Assembly (NCBI GenBank): GCA_020137815.1
Contig: CM035350.1
Coordinates: 1,484,335-1,548,334, forward strand
Length of the DNA: 64,000 nucleotides
Origin: Hormiphora californensis
Lineage: Eukaryota > Ctenophora > Tentaculata > Cydippida > Pleurobrachiidae
Direction of reading: 5' to 3'
Shown: in pieces, positions 56,023-64,000 of the stretch
Position numbering within the stretch: position 1 is the first letter of the stretch
How the letters are laid out: every line of letters starts with the position of its first letter
Notes under the pieces: model-generated
The model's database searches: none
What the model saw: the letters and a program-made list of their open reading frames with translations, nothing else
What the model was told of the DNA's origin: nothing
Program-made: the position numbers and the translations under genes

Positions 56023-59000
56023 CGACTAGAATATTCCGTGAATACTGAATATTTCGATTTCTTTGCTCTGTATCGGTTAATAAACTCATCTCTTTATCCT
56101 GGACTCGATTGAAATGTCTAACTTTGATTATGGAAAGGAGGCTCGGATATGGCACCTCTACATAGGTGACGTGGATGCCCGGTTATCCCACTACAGATCC
56201 ACACTCCTCTCCATTTTGGAGTGTGCAAATGTAAGGACTGTGTACGACGTGGCGTGTGCCTCTGGGATTGATAGCGTGATGCTGGTGGAGGAGGGTTATG
56301 ACGTCACTAGCTCTGATGTCGAGGAGGCCATGGTGGCCAGGGCTGTCAGTGAGAAGGAGAGGAGGAGTGGTGATGCGAGGTTTGCAAAGTGGCAGATTGG
56401 GTGGATTTAGTGGAGGGAGCTACAGTAGAACACCCAGAAGGAGGGTATGATGCAATCATCTGTATTGGCAACTCGTTTACAGTTCTACCTGACTTTGAAG
56501 GAGAGGGGAAAACACACCGGAGGGCTCTTACTAACTTTATGGATCTTCTTAAACCGGGAGGCGTATTGATTATAGATCATCGAAACTTTGATTACCTTGA
56601 TTAATTCCTTATTAGAAATGAGATTATTATTTTGTCAGGACGGTACTTTTCAACGGAAGATTAATTTGAGCTGCACTGATGATGTAGTGACACTACGAAA
56701 CTGTCTGTTTATGTTTGTTTGTTTGTTTGTTTGTGATTGCTGCGTCTGGAGGATGACCTGCCCGAAAGTAGTAGAGGCCTCACCGAACACGCTTATTAGG
56801 CGCCCCAGCACGTCCTCCACTCCGCCGTAGCAAGGCCACCCACCAATCAGTTTATGCAGAGCATGTTACTTCAGACGCTCCAGGAAGACCGTTGTCAACC
56901 ACTGGCGACACCGAGCGGCGAAAGCCGCACGGCGTCGACAGGGGTATCACACTACTTCTGAGTCCTGGCCTAGATCAAATTCTAAGATTTATGTTAAGCT
57001 GGATCGGGCAACGTTTTGCCTTTGAGAATGTCTTGAGTTTGGGTCTGGAATCCCGATGTATACCCGGTATACCGTGGACAATTACATTAAAATGTAATAA
57101 TAGATCTCAAATGCATCATCTTTTTTATTCTGTTTATGTTTTCCTGTAATATTCAGTTCTCAAACAGTTCTCAACAAACATAATTCATTGTACCCGAAAC
57201 CATGCGACAGCCGATTGATCAACTTAGTAATTACTAACTCACTTGATAACCATTTGCAAATAGTCTAGTGTGTGTACTCACTTAATGGCGAACTTGAGAT
57301 CGTGGTGTATGATAGTTCGACAGATAGAAACCAGTCTTTCAGCATCCTTACACGAGGGTACCAGGATCAGAATCCTCGGCTAAAACGGTATTGAGTAACA
57401 AAAGCGGGTAACTGTGGTTACTGTGATGGTAACCATGGTTACTGTGGTTACTGTGATGGTAACCATGGTAACTATGCGATTAAACTTACAGAAAAATGGC
57501 GAGGTAATCTGGAGAACATTCCCTTGGATAGATCGGAGATAAGAGGAACGAGGAAGGAATGTTCATGGAACCCAGGTGGAAATACCATGACTCCATCCCG
57601 ATCTGGAAATGAACAAAGTAACATTAGCGTGATGCAGAAGGAATAAAACAGAAGAAAAAAGGGGGAATGATCAAGAAAAGAACTAACTAATTTTGTAAAG
57701 GCCCCATCCATACTGCAGGACTGGTTTCGTTACTTCTCCAGTGCCCATATTCTTCTTATACTGGTCCTCAATGAGCTTGTAATAATCACACTGTTCCAGA
57801 CGTGTAACGGGACGCAGCTGCGATACACCCATTACTAGAGGTGCCAACCTGCGAGAGAAGAGTTAGAACAAAACAGCTTATTGGTAAGACTTTGGTAAGC
57901 TGTATTATTTCGTTGTAAGCATTTGGTCAATATATTATCAATCTTAAATCATAATTATCCTCCAGCAAATATAACTTACTCTGGGCCAGTTGGTCGGTTG
58001 GTTGGTAACAACTGGGAAGGAGGTCTTGACTGTATTGGAGAGGCACCTTTAGAATGCACTGGGGGACTAGCGGGTTGATATTGTTGCCGGGCTGAAGAGA
58101 GGGGCGAGGCATCCTTGTTACCAGGGTGATTACTATTGGATGATACCAGTGGTGGCGGACCACTACGTTTTGATGGATTGGATTTCTGTGGCGAAGGGAC
58201 TGTCTTGGAGGTAGGAGTTGAACCAGATGTCTTATTATCAGGTTCAGCTGCTGCTAATACCCTTGTAGTAGGGGCTCTAGTAGTAGTGGTAGGAACTGCA
58301 GTAGTAGGAACTGTTTTGGTAGGGGTTGCTGATATCTTGGTGGTGGATGGTGCATTAGTGGTTTCCATGGTAACGACATGTCCCTGCTCAAGCAGCCACT
58401 GGTTTAGGTTGATCAACTGAAGGGTGTAATCACGTGTTACTTAGGAGAACCTTCCCAACTCTCTATCTCCCTCTATTTAGTGTGAACAGTTCAACCCCCA
58501 CAACCCCTCTACTCAGTTGATTATACCTTGTCAGTAGGTTTCCGTCTGTAATGGAACACAGCATTGAAGGCAAACGGCTCGTGCGGCTCAGTGCACCGAT
58601 CCACTATCTCACAACGAACGTGTGTTCCCTTCACAAAGTCTGTTATCTTTCGTAAGATGTCTGCTGGCCACTTGCCAGTTTCTGGTTTTATCTGAGTCAT
58701 TGGAGGGAAATCAAATATTCTAAAAAGAGAGATTGATGATCCGTGGTAAGGAATGCAGCAGTTTGTGAATTATGAACAATTAATACACACCTTAGCGAAC
58801 TTGAAGAGAAGGCAGGCTGGCGGCCAGAGTCCTGGTCCGAACTTGGCAGGTAGCGGTCTCAGGTATTCCATCTTTGATCCGGTTATCATTTTACGAGTGT
58901 CAATCTGTAACGACATGAGGTTAGTATTTTTCGAGTATCGATCTGGAACGACATGGCATGATCAATTACAGTTGAAAAGTGTTCAGTTGACAGTGGTCTT

Positions 59001-59702
59001 GTTATATATATAGCCTGCCACATACCCCCTGAGTACTGAGTGTGTAACTTACATCTCGCACAATAATGCTTGTATCCATAATCCTTGTAAGAACGCCCCT
59101 GTTAGTTGGTCCTTCCCCGTTCTTTCTATACAGCACCAAACTACCAACACTCAACTCAGTTTTACCTGTCTGGTTAAATAAAGGGTGTCAACCAGTTACG
59201 TATTGGTATTGGAGTACAGAGAAACTAAAATACAGACTAAAGGAGGGAAGGGAAACAAAAATACAGACTAAAGGAGGGAAGGGAAACAAAAATAGCAACA
59301 CACCCCCACCTCATAGGCAGCATTGGCACAACTCTGTAGTTCATTTCGGCGGGTCTCCTCTGCCGTGGTAGGTAGGTGACATGATACCAGGTTGCTGCTA
59401 TCAGGGGCCTGGACTCTCTCCTGCGGCCCTAGAACCCGCACATGCAGTCCTGTGTTTAGCACCTGGATGGAAATTTTTGCTAGAGAATCAGATCAGATTA
59501 GCTCTCATTTAGAATAAAAAATTGAAAGAGTTAATGGGGGAGGGGTGGGGGGTACTACGAAACCCTGTCTGAGCGGGGTCCGGCACCGCCAGACAGACGA
59601 AATAAAAACAATGGGAGGGGGTGGGGAGGGGGTGCTAAAGGGAGCACTTACGGATTCGACCTTGACCTCCACCCAGGCACCGGCTGCTAAATTACTGAGC
59701 AT
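48907..59702 (-). CDS. TDRD12-like: TDRD12-like protein: helicase-like core, CCCH finger, Tudor domains, ARM-like region, CS domain (about 29 exons)
   Basis: Exons on the minus strand: 59702-59652, 59462-59310, 59169-59053, 58904-58791, 58691-58527, 58416-57980, 57848-57688, 57602-57490, 57379-57282, 55712-55463, 55365-55222, 54970-54835, 54661-54528, 54464-54327, 54202-54038, 53939-53704, 53556-53432, 53310-53039, 52547-52378, 52251-52141, 52004-51878, about 51628-51484, 51369-51224, 51073-50572, 50472-50260, 50093-49850, 49767-49617, 49404-49157 and 49053-48907. This gives roughly 1,735 residues. Order: N-terminal Tudor-like region, linker, DEAD-helicase-like lobes (ILILVPS, DIVIATPESLL), CCCH finger (C-x8-C-x5-C-x3-H: CTLLKQYGDCSLVQCPNRH), diverged then canonical Tudor (WYRGVVE...YVDYGNKE), helical ARM-like segment, CS domain (PLIHWHERRRYIGLSIKL...RFSTW...FYAF), acidic C-terminus. 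TDRD12 acts in germline piRNA biogenesis. The last eight exon edges are less certain. Human TDRD12 is shorter (about 1,177 residues); the ARM-like part is extra. Catalytic helicase motifs look lost. Confidence 0.85.
52651..53040. repeat. 51-bp minisatellite carrying a TDRD12-like splice donor in each unit
   Basis: Eight copies of a 51-bp unit (CATCCTCCCCAATTATACTT, ACATCAGTAG...). On the minus strand each carries CTGAT followed by GTAAGTATAATTGG. The authentic donor of the exon ending at 53039 is the highest-coordinate copy (53033-53038). Decoys lie at 52980, 52930, 52879, 52828, 52777, 52726 and 52675. All sit downstream in the intron before the exon starting at 52547. Confidence 0.92.
54235..54254. 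repeat. Poly-G run
   Basis: About 19 Gs in a TDRD12-like intron. Other G/C homopolymers occur at 45870-45890, 46141-46157 and 44105-44121. Confidence 0.9.
55976..56021. repeat. (CT)n microsatellite
   Basis: About 45 bp of CT repeat in the large TDRD12-like intron, just upstream of the GNMT-like fragment. Confidence 0.9.
56114..56604 (+). pseudogene. GNMT-like: Glycine N-methyltransferase-like fragment, frameshifted, antisense in a TDRD12-like intron
   Basis: An ATG at 56114 opens a frame that closely follows glycine N-methyltransferase: GKEARIWHLYIGD, then the SAM-binding DVACASGIDSVMLVEEGYDVTSSD. It stops at 56408. Homology continues at once in another frame (56389-56604) with the family's DAIICIGNSF...LPDF, LLKPGGVLIIDHRNFDYL. 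The break lies at about 56390-56405, where a short direct duplicate (GCAGATT) may have been lost. Nothing after about 56604 matches the remaining third of the enzyme. No introns interrupt the matched part, although animal GNMT genes have several. I read this as a truncated, probably retro-copied pseudogene. A real gene with an unusual structure or an assembly indel is possible. Confidence 0.7.
56605..57281. other. Rest of the TDRD12-like intron
   Basis: It contains a GTTT repeat (about 56710-56735) and unique sequence. Open frames of 80-85 residues here show no family features. Confidence 0.5.
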
Positions 59703-59941
59703 TCGTCAGATCATAAAACCTGTTCAGTAAGGGGGGGATAGATCAGCTTGTGAAACCGCCCAACCAGCATCATAGACACAGAGAAAACAAATTTATCTGA
59801 CGAAATAACAAAAGATTAAAACATACGGTTGTACAAAATCTGATAGGTGAGGTATTATGGGGCTCTCTCTCTGTCTCTCTCTGTTTGCCAAAACGGAAGT
59901 CGGAAGCCAGGCAGATTGCTCCTGACAAATGCACCGGCACT

Positions 59942-60243
59942 CTACAAGTCCATGGCGGGAAGGTAGTACTGAAGTTTGATATCATCTTGTAGGAGGAACA
60001 GCTGAAGTGATCGGTTGTGCACAATGTTACAGATACTCCTGCTGTTAGCGGAGAGAGCTTGGGATTGTCCGAAAAGGAGGAGTTTCCTGATGTCCACTGT
60101 TACCTCAGCCCCCGGTCGAGATGTATCTACCTGGAATAGGGAAGAGAGAATTTAACATAATTGTTGAGACGTAGGTATCGAGCAAACAGATGATAGAGTC
60201 TAGACAGACACACAGACATACAGACAGACAGACAGACAGACAG

Positions 60244-60276
<33 letters not shown>

Positions 60277-61288
60277 TCACCGACCACATCATCAGTCTCG
60301 GGGGTGTCCAGATCGGTAAAATATGTTTTAGTTGTAACCAGGTCACTCCTTACTGATACTGTCATCTCTCCTGACCAGGTCGCCTTGATCGTCACCTGGT
60401 TACTCAGGTTCCTCATCCGCTCCAGCACCTGTTATTACAAACAGTTCATCAGAGATAAATAGTTGAATTGTGCGGAGTACGGACACAGTGTCAAGCGACT
60501 CAAATAAATAGGTACACCATCAGAGCTGACAATTCATTTAACATGAGTAGCTTGAAAACTTACACTTTTGAGTCTTCGTAAGGGTGGTAGGTAGATTGAC
60601 ATGTTGATATCAGGCATGCCTGGATCACCGTACTCAGACCAGTGGACAAGAGGAACCAGACTAACTGGGACGTCGTGTGTAACAACCCTTTGGCCCGTCC
60701 CACCTGTCAGAAATCACAGTGGTTAGATATTCGGGATAGAAACAATCCTTTGGTGTTTGTACCTGTTATAGGAACTGCAATTTCAATTGATAAACACGCA
60801 GCCTGCTTCTTCGCCAGTTTTATCTTTACAGAAGTAGAATTGGCTGCGTTAGATAGAGCTTTAGCAAGGTTGTCAGGTGATAGGTTCATCACAATCATTC
60901 CTGTGTTGTCCTTCCCCTCAATTCGATACTCGTCAAAGAAACTACTTTGCACCACCTGTTATGATACAGAGTTTTTGACACTTGTGTGAGTAGCTACATA
61001 TAACACAGATTGGGACACTAATTATGTGTGTATGTGGCTGTTTTGTGCGGGTAAGGTTACAAAATATACCCTTCAAAGACTCGTGTACAGAAAATCCCTC
61101 TATCTCTCTGTACCTACCTCACACCACAGTGAAATGCCAGATGATACAACTTTATCATTCAGTATGAACTCCAGCTTCTCTCCCGTTAATTTGAGGGCAC
61201 AATTCTTGCAGTATTTAGATACGGCTGCTACAACGTGGTGCAACCTACCCACACTGTTACAGTCAAACATCTTCGCCTTGAACTTCAT
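59942..61288 (-). CDS. HUS1: HUS1 checkpoint clamp component, 5 exons
   Basis: Exons 61288-61118, 60955-60763, 60703-60564, 60428 to about 60288 and 60130-59942 join in frame to about 277 residues, almost the same as the human protein (280). The start MKFKAKMFDCNSV, LKLTGEKLEFILNDK, GISLWCEV, VMNLSPDNLAKALSNA, RVVTHDVPV and the end LQYYLPAMDL match HUS1 landmarks. HUS1 forms the RAD9-RAD1-HUS1 sliding clamp, which is loaded at damaged DNA to activate ATR signalling in the nucleus. The donor of exon 4 is ambiguous by three bases and is followed directly by a (CAGA)n array. The TDRD12-like start codon lies only 240 bp downstream on the same strand. Confidence 0.93.
60204..60275. repeat. (CAGA)n microsatellite in a HUS1 intron
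   Basis: CAGA tetranucleotide repeat with minor interruptions, starting about 10 bp after the exon 4 splice donor. Confidence 0.95.
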
Positions 61289-61469
61289 ATTTCTGGAGAG
61301 GGAGAGCGGTACTAGATAGAGTACGAATTGTGACAGAATGTGATAAAGAGACTTCAAAACACTGTAAATGCTGCACAAACTTATTAAAACTTTTCATAAT
61401 AAAAACACATCCAGTCTAAAAAACTAAAAACAATATAATTTAAATAGTCACTCCACTCGATCAGTACAT

Positions 61470-62353
61470 CTAGTTTTTGGATATATCCTGTACCTTTGCA
61501 GGTTTGTGGACCACCTCGACACTCCCATCCTGCATACCAAAATAAGCCATACCAGCCATGTCAACAAACAACCCCGTTTCCACAATCCCTGGAGTCCTAC
61601 ACAGTTTGGTCTCCAATAGATCCCAGTTGTGGGGGCTACTAAACTTGGCATCGACCACAAAGTTCCCATTATCAGTTACCACTGGTCCTGCTTTGTTAGC
61701 AGCTAACCTCAGTACTGGATCCAGACCAAACTCCCTGAGTTTACCCATCACAGGCACGTAGGCCATGGGCAGGACCTCGATGGGGATCCCCTTACTCCAT
61801 TGTTCCCCCAGATGCTGGGATTTCTTGCGGTAGTCAGCGATAACTACCATACGACGAGCAGCGGAAGCAACCACTTTCTCCTGGAGTTGACACCCTCCTC
61901 CACCCTTGATGAGGGTCAGGGTAGAGTCACACTCGTCAGCCCCGTCCACCACTAGATCAAGGATTGGAGTTCTGCCAAGATCGGAGAGCTCCAAACCTGC
62001 CTCTATTATCAGATTCCGGGCCTGCGGGGGAGGAGGTTGGTGGTTCAAACAAACAAACAAACAGACAAACAAACAAACAAACAAAGAAACCAAGAAAGAA
62101 AGAAAGAAACAAACAAACAAACAAACCAAGAAACCAACTATACCTGGAAGCTAGTGGGTACACATGTAACTTTAAACCCCGCCGTTTTAACGAGGGTCTC
62201 CAGATGTTTAACTGCGTACACCACGGTACTCCCACTTCCTACGCCCAGCCTGCATCCATCCGTTACATTCTCCTGAATGGCCCGTTTAGCCGCTGCATCC
62301 TTAGCGCTCTCAACTGACATCTTACTGGTACTTGCTAGGGCACGCCTCAGCAT
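61470..62353 (-). CDS. RPIA: Ribose-5-phosphate isomerase A, 2 exons
   Basis: Exons 62353-62144 and 62021-61470 give 253 residues. The start at 62353 ([13 protein letters not shown]) was preferred because it is the first methionine close to the conserved AKRAIQ; an in-frame ATG 57 bases upstream (62410) exists. Family motifs are [13 protein letters not shown] (GxGSGST phosphate loop), [47 protein letters not shown] and GMQDGSV. The enzyme interconverts ribose-5-phosphate and ribulose-5-phosphate in the non-oxidative pentose phosphate pathway in the cytosol. The 122-bp intron is filled by AAAC/AAAG repeats. Confidence 0.94.
62045..62128. repeat. (AAAC)n/(AAAG)n microsatellite in the RPIA intron
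   Basis: CAAA repeats with a central GAAA block occupy most of the only intron of RPIA. Confidence 0.9.
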
Positions 62354-62784
62354 GAAATGGAATACACCTGGATAATTGGTATACAGGAACAGCTCTAATG
62401 AATCATGCACATTCGTTAATTAATACACACAGACACACGGACAGATTCAAATAACGAGGGTTGCTAGTTTTGTTAAAGAAGTAAATTCAGCGTATAAATG
62501 TAATTTACACAATGTTTTATAAAAAAGACCTAAACAGTTTCCAAACACTCAAATTATATAATATTTCATCAACGATCTATAACAACACCCGTTCAATACC
62601 CAACACAACAGCACACAAAAGCCCTCTTACGTGAGAAACACAATATGTACTAACGACTAGCATGTCACGACCATCATCACCCAACCCCCTTGTTCGCAGC
62701 ACTTTAATATTCACACATTTTCATTGTATTCAGTAAACACATCGAATATACGGCATACTGGCAGTTATTTTATGTTACACGTTC

Positions 62785-63037
62785 TCAAAACACAGATGAC
62801 TTCCTTGATAGCATCTTCGCTTTCAGGTTGTTCTGAGGACCGGTAACGATTGACAGTGATCTAAGTCTCTCCATGTTGTCCACACAGGACAGTGTGGACT
62901 CCGTGTCAGCTGCCTCCTGGATCGCTGGTTCCAAGGTCTTCCAAACTCGCCGATAGTAGGTTAGCTGGGCGAGAAGGAGGGATTCCAGACAAGGCTCAAA
63001 ATACTCGTACTTCCCTCGGCTTATCGTACGTAGATCC
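62785..63037 (-). CDS. Last exon of a BAR-domain protein, BIN3-like (partial)
   Basis: A minus-strand open stretch begins after a 3' splice site (AATATCTGTAACAG) and runs 83 codons to a TGA at 62785-62787. It encodes RGKYEYFEPCLESLLLAQLTYYRRVWKTLEP, a helical segment like the final helix of N-BAR proteins, then NMERLRSLSIVTG, which resembles the C-terminus of bridging integrator 3. BAR proteins bend membranes and link them to actin. Upstream exons were not found in the remaining 1 kb and probably lie beyond the window. The assignment rests on memory of the BIN3 C-terminus, so treat it as tentative. Confidence 0.5.
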
Positions 63038-64000
63038 TGTTACAGATATTATGTGATTTAGCGTATTACACACTACACAGTGCCACCGTGATAATATAAG
63101 AGTGCATGTTATACCGGCACCAAAATATTCCAAAACCAGGGTGTCTGGGTGACGGATCACGGATGTTTAAAACAGAGCTTTATTTGAACAGGACGGAATA
63201 ATTTCAACAATTCGACTCCCATTCGACTGCATGTGATCATACGATACAGGTTTGCCTGACTCATCTCCTGAATAACAAGTGGATAAGTGGATAGGTGGAT
63301 AAGTGGAGGTGCGTGTTCATTATAATCGGTCATGGATAAACTTTTCTTGCCTCGTATATATGCTAAAAAGTCTTGAGCACAGCTGATCATACATTTAGCT
63401 CTATTCTAACGGAATATTCAACCCATTCCGGGTTTTGACAATCTGCACTAGTCTGGTAGTATGACATACTGCCTACGGAACGTTTGAGGACACATTACGG
63501 ACACTACTATGGCCTCTTTTTACTCCCACAGTTGACAGCTGACACCATTTTTTCGTGCAAACTTTTTTAGGAAACTTCATAAATTTGATCTATTAAAATG
63601 GTATGGCTCCCTCCTGCTATGCAATCCTTCCCTGAGTAGCTACCCAGTTTTCCTGTTTTCAGATCACATGAACCTCTGATGTTGGAGGCACTATAAGTAG
63701 GAAAGTATACATAGTGCAATTAGTATTCTTGTTACCCCAGAAGATTTTACGGCGTATTATAAATTAATTTAACGATAGAGCTTGTTGGCAGCTGGTTATC
63801 TAAAGGTACTAAGGACACTATTCTGCACCCCTCCATAATTACCCAGTTCCTCCCCGTTGTTTTTCAACAGGCACACTGTCCTGGATCCCCCATAACAGCC
63901 GCTTTGACGGGATCGTTAGCCACTCTCAGGCAGAACACAATGTCTATACACCCACAACGAGTCCCCTCCTTTTATTTCTATATATTCCTGCCTCTCTCTC
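63038..64000. other. Window end, probable intron of the BIN3-like gene
   Basis: AT-rich sequence without a confident exon. A minus-strand stretch at about 63870-63950 (DIVFCLRVANDPVKAAVMGDP) reads like coding sequence but lacks clear splice sites and I cannot place it in a family. Confidence 0.35.

Overview
This window looks like nuclear DNA of an early-branching animal. Genes are split by short GT-AG introns, non-coding DNA is AT-rich and full of (CT/GA)n microsatellites, and there are several small DNA transposons and a retroelement fragment. The gene content (PPP6R, mevalonate kinase, PIGO, SUCLG1, UNC93-like, MRPL3, TDRD12-like, HUS1, RPIA) is metazoan. A TDRD12-like piRNA-pathway protein argues for a germline Piwi system. 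A sponge is my best guess, but the sequence alone cannot fix the species. Splice sites were placed by hand from GT/AG signals, reading-frame continuity and recognised protein families. No alignment or database search was run.

Layout. 1-16 kb (+ strand): PPP6R/SAPS, whose 2.6-kb intron holds nested transposons; mevalonate kinase; an intronless PIGO; and SUCLG1, with a second hAT-like miniature element in one intron. 16.6-33.3 kb (- strand): four related two-RRM hnRNP-like genes in tandem, separated by repeat-rich DNA (GA microsatellites, a 63-bp satellite, X-box-like repeats, a 1-kb fold-back element). 35-43 kb (-): an 11-exon UNC93-like gene. 44.2-47.7 kb (-): an unrecognised protein with a possible tandem winged-helix N-terminus and a Q/N/P-rich tail, then intronless MRPL3. 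48.9-59.7 kb (-): a large TDRD12-like gene with a GNMT-like pseudogene candidate antisense in an intron. 59.9-63.0 kb (-): HUS1, RPIA and the last exon of a BIN3-like BAR gene.

Most notable: (1) the tandem cluster of four RRM genes sharing a C(K/R)KKF...HP(I/V)Q(K/R)K motif, three ending in a PY-type nuclear import signal; (2) minisatellites that have multiplied splice sites: 43-bp units each carrying the 3' splice site of an UNC93 exon, and 51-bp units each carrying the 5' splice site of a TDRD12 exon; (3) a TDRD12-like helicase core in which both the Walker A and DEAD motifs look destroyed; (4) a transposon-in-transposon stack with a perfect 8-bp target duplication inside PPP6R.

The genes do not form a pathway. 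They are mostly housekeeping functions: phosphatase regulation, isoprenoid synthesis, GPI anchors, TCA cycle, mitochondrial translation, DNA-damage clamp and pentose phosphate. The RRM cluster is the one local family expansion.
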